Source of the DNA: Wuchereria bancrofti | Lineage: Eukaryota; Nematoda; Chromadorea; Rhabditida; Onchocercidae | Length of the DNA stretch: 64,000 nt | Reading direction: 5' to 3' | Assembly: GCA_005281725.1 (NCBI GenBank) | Contig: SSBO01000009.1 | Location: forward strand, 6,696,303-6,760,302 | Shown: in pieces, positions 1 to 13,650 of the stretch | How positions within the stretch are numbered: the first letter of the stretch is position 1 | Layout of the letters: each line of letters opens with the position of its first letter | Notes under the pieces: model-generated | The model's database searches: none | The model's input: the letters and a program-made list of their open reading frames with translations, nothing else | Told to the model about the DNA's origin: nothing | Program-made: the position numbers and the translations under genes

Positions 1-542
1 AAAATATGCGGAAGTGACGTATGCAGGCGGGAGTGCGATAACGGATGACAATTTGGAAATAATTATTTGGCCTCTGGAGCCTGGAGGGAGGATGAGAGAA
101 GGGAAGTTGAGGTTGTTTTGTCTTCAGCTTCTTTTGCCCCTTCAAACTAACACAAAAATATTATTCAATGTTAACAATTTTTTTTCTCTAACATTGAATA
201 TTTATTTAAAAGTAATCGAAGTCTTTTACTTTCTTAATTTGCATATAAGTAAGTCTTTGTCTTCTCTGAAGTAAGAACCATTTTGATTTTTCAATATCAC
301 TTTTATACAAATTCGTTCCAATTCTCGTGAAAAGTTGTGGAAATGGCTTGAATTCATTTTGCATCTTTTACAATTGCACAAGCCATTACCATACTTCTCT
401 ATTTACGGAAACCTAACTTTTTAGGAGAGTTTTCAGGAAATGGAACTCAAAACAATCATTTTGGATATAATTTGAGATTTTTCTGATGGCCTATTTGCGG
501 ACAGCAAAATTTTCCTTGGATTTGTGTTTGTAGTACTGCCAT
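1..542. other. Upstream region of the SIPA1L-like gene
   Basis: The first 120 bases are more GC-rich than the rest and read openly on + (an 86-residue frame over 14-274), but I recognise no domain and see no clear splice site. It could be a 5' exon of the next gene, the end of an upstream gene, or promoter sequence. The remainder is AT-rich with nothing recognisable. Confidence 0.3.
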
Positions 543-3500
543 ATGGACAGTGGTCAACCTGCAGATGCATGGTGTAGCAGTACTGCTCGAGCATTGGACA
601 TTTTCAATCGACGTGGTTCGCTTCTTGCTGTCGCACTCGGTGGTTAATATTTTGCACAGATTTATTTCGATTATCAAAAAATACAAGTAATATTGCTGGT
701 TTAACGTAATAAAAGGCAAAACACAGTAATCCTATTGCCTTAAATAATCAGTGACTTAAGGACCTTCTCTTGAGCGAATAATTTTGATTCCCCCTTAGTT
801 CAGTACGACCACACCTCGTTTAGTGATAGGAAAGATTAAGCTTCGTCATGGTGAAGTGGAAATTACAGAACAGTTTTGCTATCTTATCCAGAATCATTTA
901 CTGAAGAAGCAGTAGCCAGCCTTGGAATTGCTTAAAATATCTGCAAAACTTTACATTTAAATTTACCACTTTTCCAGGGGTTAACAGCGAAGCAGTTGCA
1001 TCATTACCTGCTTACAATTCACCGAAAGCTACCGCACCTGCTCCTTATTCTTCCAGTTATCAGTACAATGATCACAATAGCAGTACAACGATGACATCCT
1101 GTAGGCTCTTCCAGGCTGTTCCAGTATTTGATTCTTTTTTATCATTGTCGAAATGCAATCGTTTAACCATACAGCGAAGCTTAACCCGGATTTCTATGTA
1201 CGGTGGTCTATACGACAATCATCAGAATATCACAGGCGCTCACATTCTGAGCTTCGATTTTTAGTTCTTGGAATCAGTTTTATGGACTTGATAATCCAAC
1301 CACACTTGGCTAGAATAAAATTCGTCCCAATCCTTTTTCGTTTCAATGATCCTGAAATATATTCTCAGTCCGATCTGTTTATGGTTTACAACAAAAACAC
1401 TTGGAGTTTTTATAGGTCCTACGCATGGTTTTGCAACCACGTCATCAGTAGCGTCTTCTGGATCCGTTCAAAATAATGTCACGGCATCATCATATGATAC
1501 CCGTGTTGCTATCGATTCCGATTACAGTTCACAAATTGCTTCCGAACGTATTAAGTATTTTTCTATAATCATTGATGACTCTCATTATGTCCTGAATCTT
1601 CAGACAACTTGTACATTGATATTTATGGATACATTTTTAGAAATCCTTTATTTAAATATAAATACAAAGAAGTGGCAATTAAATTTTTTAAATTATCTAT
1701 AGGTTCAATAATTTCGATTATCAATCTTGAGTGAGTTATCACTTTTATAAAAACATCACGAATTATAGCGAATGGCGACCATGCTATCCACGTCTTTGCG
1801 CTCATCATGATTGCGTAAGCCTAGCATCAGCCTGGGGACTTGGTCCACCAACAACATCTCTTGAGCCTCGTCCAACTGGAGCATCACAGGCTCAGAGTCC
1901 GTGTGAAGATGACATGGGTGATGGTAAATCTAATGATCTGTTGGCAAATTGTCCAGCTTTCAGGTATTTCATCTTTCCTGTAACCTGAGGAGAGTGAAAT
2001 AAAAGTGAAGAACACAGCAGTTTTGTTAATGTCAAACTTTTTACTTGTCCTAATTAGGACCACTTAGTTTCTTTAATTTTTTAGGAATGAATTAGGTGGT
2101 GAACCAATTCGTTGCCTGGCCCTTTCTCGTCGCTTCAGTGCTACTTCAAAAGATAAATTAAAAAACAAGGATGAAACATGGCAACGAGAACATACAGCAT
2201 CTGAAATTGGTATTCTGGAAGATGTTAGCAATGTGTACCTTGGCGGCAGGTGATAGTATTTCTTTCCGTTACTCTGCCAATCTATTTGTTGAAATTGTTT
2301 GACTCCGAACGCTCTGGTTCATTTCAGTGACAAATAAATTTTCTTTTCGCTGCCTAAAATGCGAAATGCCTTTCTTGAAAGAGCATTTTTGGCCTTTAAG
2401 TGCATAAAGGATTAAGAATGGACTGGTTAAATAATTGAAAAAACTAATATTTTGTCATCGTTTTTGAAAGTTATTCTTTCACATTGTTATTGGTATAATA
2501 CTTCCTTATCAGAAAGGTCGAAGAGTAAGATTGAGATGGAAATAGACTGAAGAAAAACAATAAATTCACTCATTAAGAAATTAGATCATTGTAAAATTTC
2601 TTTCGTTTTTCCTGTAAATTCTTATTTGTTCTCAGTAGTCATAGAAATAACATTAACTTTGTATTACTATTATAGAATTTTTTCAGATTGTGCGCAGCAC
2701 GTCAACAAAAAGTTGTCATCGAGCCTCAAGATATTGGCGCTTACTACTATCGGCACTGTTTTCTTGGACGACGTGAGTTTCTTTTGCTTCCTCATTTCAG
2801 ATAAGTTTCAATTGTCTTCGAATGAGATTTGAATTTGTCTTTTGAAGATTCCAAAATATTCTTATAATCATAAATATCAGATTTCAGCTCATTGGAACTT
2901 TTTTGGTACCGATGAAACACTTGGCCCAGTTGCCGTCTCGGTAGTTCGTGAGCGTATTGAAAGCGGTATTCAGAATGTTACTATTTACCGGATGATTGTT
3001 CGGCTCAGTGATGTATTTTTTAATATTTATCCAACTCTTTGCAGTTATTCATTAGTAAGAACTTGATGTACTGTTCAATTAACCGGATTAAACACGTTGG
3101 TCTATGAAAGGTCTTCTGTAATGACATTTTGAAATGACAACTTTGTCTAACATTTCTGTATTCTACAACGAATTATATATCTGGAAATGAAAATCTCGTA
3201 TGAATGTCAATACACTTCTATCGTTAGTCATAGAATTGAGCTTGTTATGATTTATCATTTAATCACATTGTTACTGGCAATAGATGCAGCATTATTTCAG
3301 CTTTGTACATTACGAGTTGCAATACCAGAAGAAGTTGTTTCGGATAATAATACCGATCAGAAAAATACTCGATCGCTGATAAAAGAATTATTGGAAATTG
3401 CCTGTCCACAAATACACTACGGAATCCTTCGTCCAGCCAACCCGTCCTTTACAAGAGTTGAAGATTTTCTTGTCAAAATTGATGAACAGGTTTGCTTAGC

Positions 3501-6500
3501 AAATTTTTACTTAAAACTTAAGTTGCTTAACACGTAATTTTTTTTTTTTTTTTAGAACTTAAATTACTTTTTTTGAAAGAGAACATTCTGAGGAGGAAAG
3601 TGGGACGGAAATCTGAAAGAATGGGAAAGACAATTTTCATTGTTATAGAATTATAAGAAATAGTGCAATAGCTTCAACTGTAAATATTGTTTGTTATATT
3701 ATAGTAGTTTTAGCCGATTTATACACGATATAAAGTTGGCGTGATGTATTGTGGCGTCTGTCAGTCCACTGAAGAGCAAATGTATAATAATGGTATCTTT
3801 TCTTTGTAACACTTATGACTTCAGTCTGAACTTTTTAGCTCATTTTCTTTATTTTAAAACTTTTTTATTCATGATACTAACTTTATTTTAAAACTTTTTT
3901 GTTCATGATATTTAAACAGTTACTTCAAAATCCTTAATAAATTTAGAAAGTTGCCCGTATTTGAGAGCTGCCAAAGAACGCAAGGTTGTAAAGTCTTGTA
4001 AAAGTGCTAAATTACTTTCTATCTAAATATCTATCTACTTATTTGAATATTTGGAATTCTAATTTCTGGACATTTTAATATTTGTTTTGAATGTTATTAT
4101 TTCCTTCTCAAGACATTACCAGAACACTGACACTTTTAGTGCTTATTTTTTCATTACTGGAACTAATACTCACCCACTGCCATTTAAAGATTTTTAAAGG
4201 ATTTTGTAGTTTAAGTATAAGTTATTAGCACGATATTTAATACACAAAGCAGTGAATTACTTATTGTAAATTCAATTTCAGAAAGTGGATCTCCTGCTTT
4301 CGAAGAATTTTTAGACTTCCTTGGACAGCGTGTACGATTGAAAGGTTTTGATCAGTATAAGGGAGGTCTTGATGTACGTGGTGATACAACGGGTACACAT
4401 TCGATATACGTCAAATATCAGGCACATGAAATAATGTTCCATGTATCAACACTTCTTCCTTTTACTCCCAGTAACAAGCAACAAGTGAGCAAATACTAGC
4501 AATTCATTGCTTTCTTCCACTTAAGAAGTTAGTTGATCATGGCTAATTTTAGTATTATTATTGAATTTTCTGTAGATTTTGTTTGATCTCAAGAAATATT
4601 ATCCTTTCAGCTAGCTCGAAAAAGGCATATTGGTAATGATATGGTCACTGTAATTTTCCAAGAACCTGGTGCTCTTCCTTTCAGTCCAATCACTGTCCGT
4701 TCACATTTCCAGCATGTTTTCATAATTGTACGAGCCAATAATCCATGCACTGATGATGTAACTTACAGGTACAAAGTTTGAATTTCATTTCTTTAAGTTG
4801 CGTGATATTGCGTGAAATACCTGTCTCCATGCGCTTATGGGTTAAATATTGGATCAGATATGAATGGCAATATTGATAGGCATTTATAATATCCACTAGC
4901 AATGTCACTGATTGATCTTAATAGCACAATATTATAATTTACAGTATTGCTGTATCACGAGCGAAAGATGTTCCAGCTTTTGGACCTGCTGTACCTCAAG
5001 GAGCTACGTTTCCAAAATCCGCTGAGTTCCATGACTTTTTCATCACAAAAAGTAAGTATAATATAGCATACGAGTTTTTTTTTATTTCAAATTAGCTTCT
5101 TTCAAATGTAACAACCGAGAGGTAATTTTAAGTATCCTGGAGAGGATGTAGAAATATCTTATCATTTACTTTTCCTTTTCGAATGAGTATTCTGAGATCG
5201 GTCAATTGGATAGCTGATTAGCGATCGTCTACGAAAATAGAATCATAAAAAAAAATATAGAATCTTTAACTTTTTTTAGTAATAAACGCAGAAAATGCGG
5301 TGCACCGTTCGAAAAAATTTGCGGCAATGGCAGCACGTACCCGTAGAGAAGCACTGAAAGAAATTGCTGAAAATTTCTCTTCGGCTCATCCTAATGATGG
5401 ACCAGCAAAAATTGCAAGTGCGCACTTCTTTCATGATATTGCTGTAAAAGAAAGTGAATTGTTTTTCCAATGAATGAAAATTATGCAATAATTACAGGTC
5501 GATTTTTGGTTGGATCGGTGAAACGAAAGGAGCGATCATTACCACGGCCAGTATTAAGTGAATCGTTACATGGAGCGCTTTCGTGGCTTGTTGAAGTTCA
5601 TGATCATTCACAAAACCAGTCGATCACATGTGTTCTGGGTTTATCTAGTGAAACTTTAGCTATTTTGGAAATGCCATCCGGTCAAGTTATTTGTGCGATA
5701 CCCACACATTCTGTCATTGGTTGGGCCAATACGGATTTAGGGTATACATACGCTACTGTTATTTCTTTTTTTACTCTTTTTGTAAATTGTATGCTTTGTT
5801 ACCTTCCTGTCCTTACATCTCCTTGAGTTGATGTCTTTTCATCAAATTAACGTCTCATTTTAATCGATGATTTCTCTCTTAATTACTCTAATATTATGAA
5901 ACACTTTCTATTATTTTGCAACGTATTCAAAAGTCAACTAATGGGACTTAAAAGCTGAAAACACATTATTATTCTTGATATACGTACTCGAAATAATTCA
6001 ATTGAATTTGAATATTTTATACCTTGGAGAAAGATGCGGTCATTCTATAACATACTTACCATTTGCATTTATTCTGAAAAAGGTAAAAATATTCCTTTTT
6101 AGATTGAAAATTTACTTTGATCACGGAGATGTGTTGCTTTTGAGGTGCTGCACAACTGATAATAGTGATCGAGAATTAACTGCTCTAATACGACGTTTAG
6201 AGTGCGTTACAAAAGGTAATGAAGTTTTTGTAGTAGAAATTTTCAAAGCTTTTGACTGAAGCTAGTTTATCTTAAGTAAGTGTAAAATTTAATGTATTCT
6301 ATCTTACCCCCCGGTTTTAGACTGAGTATGCTTAAAATGACTTCAGGAAAGCTATTCTCTCTCTTTACTTATCCTTTTTCCCTGCTATCTTGATTGTTTT
6401 TCTTCCTGCTCGTGATAAATAGAAATAATTGAAGTTTTGTAAGAAATTTTTGAAAAAAATTAGCATCTTCCATGGTACTTTCCACAATTGATCGTTGAAG

Positions 6501-9500
6501 GCGATGAAGCTAAGGAAGTGTTACATCGACGTGCACGAACTTCCGACAATTTGGGCTTCCACCTACAAGAAGAAGGTGTTGTTACTGATGTAGAAATGTA
6601 TCATACAGCTTGGCGATGTGGGCTTAGACAAGGATCGCGGATTGTTGAGGTTGGAACAGTTTTAAACTTCTAGTTGAGATTTAAATCAGTCGCCAAAAAA
6701 TCTAATTTGAAGCAGTCTTATTTTGCTTTTATAATTGATGCTGAATATAAGATTAGGAAAGTATTTTATCTTCGTGGAAGCCTCGGAATCAAAATCCTTT
6801 TAACGCTTTCTACTCATGAATTCTCTGCGACTTCTTTTCTGAGACAATATTTTTTCTCAATTTGTTCATAAAACGAAATATGAAGTAAAATCTTTACTAC
6901 TTCATTCTGAAATTATTGAATTATTGAACTTGGATATATGGGTGTATAATGAAACCATATAGACTTATCGGCTTCCCCAACATTAAATTTTTAATTTGTT
7001 TACCAACTAATTTCTTTTTCATTACATAGTTATTCAGAACATTTCTTTGGAGAAACTAAAAAAGATGAAATAAGTATAGTTTGCAGATTGAAGGCAAACC
7101 AATCGTTACAATGAGTTACAACGAAATTTGTGATCTGATGGCACATCAAACTTCACTTCGACTGATTATGATTTTGCCAGCATCTGATGGTTCGCCCCGT
7201 AGGGGTTGTGCTGATCCACACTGCCCTGCCGTAAGCGGTGACGAGCGGTTATTGTTGATGCCTGATACATTTACGAAACGAAATATGAAGTAAGATTTTT
7301 ACTGCTGCGATGGTGTATGGCTTGTTCATTATCGGCCTTGTTTTGAAATTTTATCAAAATATAATGATATCATACAGGCTTATCGCTTTTCTTTATATTT
7401 TCAGAATTGACCTTCTTCAGGATATTGGCTAGTAACAGTTTATTTATTAACAAAATTAATTGTCAACGGTAATAGATAATATAACTCTCTCTCAAAAATT
7501 TTGTTACTTACAAAAAGACGCTTAATGTATCAATTAGATAACTATTAAAAGCTGATAAGTAAATTTTTCACTGTAATTGATTTTCAGCTATCTCAGTAGT
7601 TTTAAAAATGAACAACTTCGCACGCTCAATAATTGGGACAAAACTAGAAAGCAGTCGAGTAGTTTTGAGGATGAGTCGATTGCAAGGAACAGACATAATG
7701 CTGTAAACATTTTAATAGTTATTGTTGAAACGTATATATTGTTTACGTTGATTTGAATCCATTTTTGCCGACTTGAAATTATTTTTTTAATGGTTTTTAC
7801 GATGAGAGTTGGAGATGTGCGAGAATGTATTTTTTTTAATGGTTTTTATGATTTTTTAAAATTCGGAGAGTTGGAGATGTGCAAGAATGCTTCCACCTTA
7901 TTGTTAATGATTATTAGTGAATGAAAATTGGTAATCATAAAACAGAAATTTATTGAAATCATAAGGCAAATTTATTGTTTAGATTCCTTTGGAATTCCTA
8001 TACTTCTTTTCTCAAATTTTATAGTCTGAACTGAACATCCACCCCTTCCTTGTTTTTTTTTTTTAATTCTGATACGAAAATTTTTTTTCTAATCATGGTA
8101 AATGCTAATTCCACTTACTTGTTTTAGTTTGGGTCATTACATTTATTTTAAATAAAATTTTAAATGGATTTTTTTGCAGGCGACCAAACTTGCACGTTAT
8201 GAAAGAGTTAGTTATGTACGCTGTGAGAGACCTGCAAAAACTGAGTAAGTATTTGCAAAATTTTGGTATTTAAGGAAATAAATTTTTAAGAAAGAATTAA
8301 GTTGAATTCAAGTTTTTTGTTATTCGTAATATGGAATCGATATAAGATATTGTTGAAACACTGTGGTAATTTTCACGTCAAGATTGTGAGAAGTTCATCC
8401 ATTTAATGTTAGCAATTTTCATCCATTTTATGTTTTTATGTTAACAACAAACTTGTTGAGCAAATATGACATTCCAGGCCTGTCAAATGGAAAGTGTTAA
8501 ATAACTGCCTGTATGAATCTACTTACAAAGTACAGGTAGCTTACAGTAAAATTTTCTGACAACGAATTTTGAAAATTTGTAGTCAAAGTAATCATTAATT
8601 GTTTAACTATTTATTAGAATATTTTTTCACATTACCCTTTCTTTTCTCCCAAGCAAGTTAAATTTCAGCAAATTTGTGCAAATCTAATTTAAAAGGAAAA
8701 AGAACCTAACAGAACGACAGTGAAAGAATTGGTTTAAGATTCTTTCAAACCAGCTCATTCCGCTCTTAAAAATTGAGACGTTTTTCTTAGCAAAATTGAT
8801 ATGATAATGTGCTTTTCTAAAAGTGAGGGTTACTAATTCATAATTTCTTTCAGGGCCGAATACTGCGTGTCCGTTCTGAAGATTCATTAATTTCATCCTC
8901 AGAAAACTGCCGCAATACCTATTCCGTAAACTTATTTTTATAAGATTCATTGATATCTATGATTTTATTAAGATTAATATTTGGAAACTTCAACAGAGTT
9001 AATGTTTGATAAGAGAATTTTTAATGCATTTCCAATTTGTAATATTAGTATTTCATAGGAAGCATCCTTTTGTTTTTCCTTTCACAGAACATTTTAGTCT
9101 TCAAGTTTTTCAATAAGAACAGTAAATCCAAGCTCACAGAATTTCAACTTGAATAAGCTTGAGAGGAATTAAAAATTAACCTTGTTTATCTCTTGACAGA
9201 GTTTGAAAATAATTGACGGTGAAGCATAAGGGAAACCACATCTTATTTAAATTGTGTCGCATTCATTTTAAACTCAAAATGTCATCCCATTTTTTGTTTT
9301 AGCAGTCGAGAAGCGATACTTATGGCCGCAGTATTAGTCTTATATCTAAAACGGAAGAATCTGGAAAAATAGTTGCGAAAAAGAACGCTGAATTAGAAAA
9401 AAGCAAAACACAATTACAAAAGACGCTGAGAGAAAAGCAAGCTTTGGAAGCTATGATTTCGCGTTTGAAAGAAGAACTTACGAAAGTAAGTTCTTCACTT

Positions 9501-9842
9501 AATTAACCTCTCATAACTTAACCTACTTCCTCTTGCTATTTTCAAGACTTGATCTCGACTATACACATTTTTTATATAAGATGAAATCGGTGTGCTATGA
9601 GTTATATCTCGCTAATGATTAGATAAAGAAGTGTTTAATTTAGAAAAGGTGAAAATTAGATTCGTGGCTAACTAGGACTGCTTAAATCATCTTTCCGCAA
9701 TTAGATAGAAGGAATTAATTTTTCTTATAAATTCAATAAAAATTTTCATAAATTGTAGGAGCGACGTGCACATGAAATGACGAAACTCGAATTACAGAAA
9801 CTGCAAAAGTATTTTGAAATGTTACCAAACGTGTCACTATAA
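543..9842 (+). CDS. sipa-1: SIPA1-like Rap GTPase-activating protein, 24 exons
   Basis: Stimulates GTP hydrolysis by Rap-type small GTPases at the cell cortex (family knowledge). Exons, all phase-consistent: 543-639, 978-1100, 1175-1276, 1416-1554, 1769-1963, 2085-2249, 2687-2772, 2888-3012, 3301-3489, 3714-3792, 4282-4484, 4611-4768, 4945-5051, 5280-5417, 5498-5741, 6103-6215, 6501-6649, 7087-7289, 7588-7702, 8180-8244, 8478-8535, 8854-8925, 9303/9306-9485, 9759-9842, giving about 1062 residues. The RapGAP domain spans roughly residues 300-600 and includes [18 protein letters not shown] and [11 protein letters not shown]; the Asn of HIGND (about residue 510) is the catalytic 'asparagine thumb'. 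A PDZ domain follows at about 755-845 ([30 protein letters not shown]). A Glu/Lys-rich coiled coil ends the protein, as in vertebrate SIPA1L. The N-terminal 250 residues are low complexity, and the first four exons are the least certain. Confidence 0.9.
3847..3910. repeat. 30-bp direct repeat, period 34
   Basis: CTTTATTTTAAAACTTTTTT plus TTCATGATA units at 3847-3876 and 3881-3910, one mismatch, in intron 10 of the SIPA1L-like gene. Confidence 0.85.
6873..7303. repeat. Partial duplication of a SIPA1L exon-intron boundary
   Basis: ACGAAATATGAAGTAARATC-like sequence at 6873-6898 repeats the end of exon 18 and its donor at 7278-7303. Weaker similarity may continue downstream (CATATAGACTTATCGGC near 6957 against CATACAGGCTTATCGC near 7373). 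Looks like a decayed copy of about 110 bp placed in the preceding intron. Confidence 0.6.
7781..7889. repeat. Imperfect tandem duplication in a SIPA1L intron
   Basis: AATGGTTTTTAYGAT followed by GAGAGTTGGAGATGTGCRAG occurs in 7781-7827 and again in 7829-7889, the second copy carrying an insertion of about 13 bp. Confidence 0.75.
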
Positions 9843-11393
9843 TTTTTACTAGTAAGATATACTAAATATAGTGACATGATAAATATGTGTATGATATGCC
9901 CTTGTTTGCATTTATCATGCATCTGTTTTTACGCATGGTCTTTTTTTTGAAGCCCACTTTTTTTACAATGTTCTTTACACTCAAGTTTTCTAAGTTTAAT
10001 AATTCAGTCAGCAAATAGACTTAAGCCCGTATCTTAACTTGAACCTATGTTCATTTTACAATCGTTCGATTCTTGAATTTTAGAAATAGGTAAAACTTTC
10101 ATGTCATAACACATTCTCGAAATTTTAGTGGAATGAAATCTGTTACTTTTTCTAATTTATAATTCTCAGTTGTATTTGTGCCGTCTTATTAGAGATTCCA
10201 GCATATCTATAATTTGTCATTGTCAACATTTGACTATAATTTTCGAATCGTCGTAATTCCTTACATTTGTATTGTCTTTATTGGCCCTTGTTGTGAAAAA
10301 TATTTATTATTAACCTTCTTTTTTTCCTTCCATTGTTATTGTGTCTAAATGAAATTTGTAAACACAGTTTGGTGGCTGATCTTGATATGTCGTTGCAATT
10401 TTGATCGATTAATTTCTTCATGCCACATTAAGTTCATTGTAATTCTTCATTGTAATTTTGTCTCAACAAATCAGTGTATAATTAAATTTCCTTACAAATA
10501 AAATAAGTGTTAGAAGGTTCCTTTGGCATGGCTGGACAGTTGGTAATTTGACCAACAGATCGATGTAAACTCATTCGTTATTTTGATAGAGAACGTCGTG
10601 CTACGAGCATTCATTCTACGCTGTTTTGTACGCCTACAAACGGATCATTTGGCTGATGTGTTTTTGTGATACAAATGGCGATTTAAATCAAACCTTGCTT
10701 TAAGGAACTCTTCCCGACTATAATAATAGAATGGTTGTTTGTCCAGTTGTTACAATTGAATAGCCTTTTTACAAAATTCTGTTTGATCAAATACTCTACT
10801 TGATCAACTACTTATAATCACATAGCTAACAGTCGATGGGAGAACTCAAATTTGAATAATTAAATGCAACTTCTCAAATATCAAATTTCACTTAAACTGT
10901 GTAGAGCGAAAAGGGTGATTGGAATGTAACGTCCACTTTTCAACAAGCCTCGATTGATCTTGCGCATAGGGTGGTGAGTCGTTGCAACATTACCTTCCGA
11001 TAACCACACACAATATTAATTAGTTTTTTAATAATTTAGTTTTAAGATTTCTATTATATATATTTCTATATTTTAGCTTATGCGGTGCGCTTACGAACAA
11101 TGCACTTACTGGTTCCTGCTATAGAAGAAGACAAATGGGTTAAGTATCTCATCTTATATCAGAAGAGTTTTAGTTTAATGTACCATATTCATTTAAATGA
11201 AATTTGAAATCGTGTCTTTTGCAAAATTTTAGTTAATTTACAAGAAATTTCCGACTTTAAAATGAAAATTGTAAAACCTCTTCTACCTTTGTTTGGTGCT
11301 ATATCTCTATGTTGCTCAAAATCTTTTGCAAACACATTTCTGTGTTGGTAAGATTATTCATTTCGTAACAACTCGCATATTTCATTTCAATTG
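9843..11393. other. Intergenic region
   Basis: AT-rich. The start is probably the 3' UTR of the SIPA1L-like gene. A short open stretch after an acceptor-like TTTTAG at about 11080 (11081-11160) has no partner exon that I could find. Nothing else is recognisable. Confidence 0.4.
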
Positions 11394-13650
11394 ATGCTTT
11401 CACTGAATATTTTCCTTTTACTAATTTTTATATCCAATCCAAACAGTTGTACAACAGTGGAGAATTGCAAACCACAACAATGCTACCAGTCAGTACAACC
11501 GAAAAAGTTCATTAAAATAGTATCTGTAGTTGGTTGTTCCAAAATTCCACAATTTTATAGCATTTTGCTAAACTTTTGAAAATTTCTCAGAAATACCTAC
11601 GCATGGTGAGTTGCTAAATCCACTCTTGTCATATACGGAAGTCTTGATGATTGTGGAAATTCAGGTACTTCTCTCCTAATACAAGGAGTGGTTATGCTTA
11701 CTGTACAGGCGTCATGTATCCACTTAGATCACAATGTTCAAACGTGAAAATCATAAAAGATATTACTAATTCGTTAACGAAACTTTTAAACCACAATTGG
11801 CAATCAAACTGTAATTTAAACCATACTTGGTACGAGTTTCAATGACAAAAATTTCTGGTCTTCATAATTAAATTTTGAAAAAGCGTGCATATCTGAAAAT
11901 AAAATAACGTTTGGAAAGTATAAGTATGGGAATGAAAGTCTTCGTAAATTGTCAAAACAAGTCAGACTGGAATTAAAATAGTTTCCACATTTCAAGATAT
12001 AACTTTCAGTCGTTATAAAGTCCTTTCGAATTTCAGATTCATCTGTTGTATATGTAAAAATATTTGTGATCCAAGCAAAAATGTTTTCAATATGTTGAAT
12101 GACGACAGAAATGAAGAAAGTAAAAGCAGTCTCATGTCATTACCACTCTACAACAATTCATACCTTCAAAATCTCCTACTTTTTAAAATACCAGCGTTCA
12201 GCGATTCGCAAACAATGAGCAGCATTGTTCAACCTACAACTGATGCGAAAGATGATTTGGTACCAGGATTGCCAAATGGTAGAAAAGTTAACTCTGATCG
12301 TGCCGAAACTAATTACCCTCTAATTACTGAGGAAATATTATCAGCACCAATTAATCAATATGCTATTAATAGGATCTCCCAGGAAAACAATTTACAGATA
12401 CCTGTTTTTGAACAATGGACTGATAGATGGGAAAGCACTTTTGATAGAAGTCTAACAACTTCAATCCCCGTAGACCAGGCTTATGATAGTGACAGAAACT
12501 ATTTGTCTACCACTCAGGTCAAAGAAAAGATACTTCAGCTCAATACTTCAGCTACACCCGCACCTGATTCCTGTGATAATTCGTGCAGTGAACTATCAGA
12601 TTATTCTGATAATTTTTCTGGGATGAAAACTGAAACATCTTCGTCAGCGGAGTATGACGAGTCCGAAAAGCTGAAACAAAGAGAAAAGGAAGATAAAGAA
12701 AATTACTACGACGAAATAAAGGGTGAGCGCAGAACTCGTATTTCATTTTCACGGCATCCTATCTTAAAGAAGCAGCCAAGTATTTTGATGGATACCATTC
12801 CCGAGAAATCCTTCCAAAAAATAACACCACTAGGGCGCAAAACTCGAGACAAAGTAACCTCCTTCACTGGAAAGAGTGATTTTCAAAAAGCCAACGTCGT
12901 AAAATCAAAATCTAACCTTCATGTTGCTTCCAATAATAAATATAAACAGCCAATAATAGCAATCTTCAAATAAACTTCTCTAGTATTGCTCAAAACGGAA
13001 AAGCACAGAATTTCGAGAAATTAAAGTTTCATGGACATCCCACAATTATTGTTTTATCCAAGAAACATATATTTCTATCATCAAATCACGATTTACTTCA
13101 AACAAATCCAGCAACAAAGGAGCTAAAAAATTCAAGTCAACATAATGTGCTAAGATTTTCTTCCTTAAAGTTCAGAATGAAACCCAACAATGAAACTATA
13201 AAAATTTTGATAAAATCAGTTAAACTAGTGAGAGCACAGCAAAATGACTCTGTCGATGAACAACCAAATACTAAGCCACCAATGAAGGAATCTCACAAAG
13301 ATGACTCTCTCAGAACAAAAAATTTATTGCTGAAATCTTTTGGTAAGGAGAGGAATTTGTTGGCTGAAACTGCTCACAGATCTTTAAAATTACAACGAAT
13401 AATAGTAAATAATACCGTAAAGAAGTTCGCTAGTGGCTTACAATTTTCGAATGTGCGTAAGAAACCTGAACGGAAAAAGGCAAATGATGGTTTTCTTCAT
13501 TACATACCAAAGTCTCATACTGAAGATGTGCGGGGTAAATTTCGCAGCAAGTTGGTATTCGAGGTACAACCGGATAGTTGGACCAATATCTCTGATATTT
13601 CTCGAGAACAGTCATTACGTAAGAAAAAGCTAAATAAATTTTCTGATTGA
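11394..13650 (+). CDS. Unrecognised secreted or membrane protein, frame needs an intron
   Basis: No family recognised. Best phase-consistent model: exons 11394-11488, 11665-11715, 12037-12875 and 12950-13650, about 561 residues. Exon 1 codes for a hydrophobic signal peptide (MLSLNIFLLLIFIS) followed by a Cys-containing stretch. Exon 2 adds GYAYCTG and exon 3 starts with FICCICKNIC. The bulk is hydrophilic, rich in Ser, Asn, Lys and acidic residues, without repeats or membrane segments. The two large open frames (12092-12973 and 12946-13650) are offset by one base. A 74-nt intron at 12876-12949 (GTGATT...AAACAG) would restore the frame, but its acceptor lacks a good pyrimidine tract. A real frameshift (pseudogene or sequence error) is the alternative. 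The small upstream exons could also be a separate short secreted protein ending at 11843. Confidence 0.4.
12876..12949 (+). other. Candidate 74-nt intron reconciling two offset frames
   Basis: Begins GTGATT and ends AAACAG. Removing it joins codon AAG-A to CC-AAT in phase, linking the frame that ends at 12973 to the one that is open from 12946. No canonical -1 slippery heptamer lies in the overlap, so programmed frameshifting is not supported. Confidence 0.35.

Noticed and set aside
12946..12973. Programmed -1 frameshift between the two frames
   Set aside because: No X-XXY-YYZ heptamer or following stem-loop is present in the overlap.
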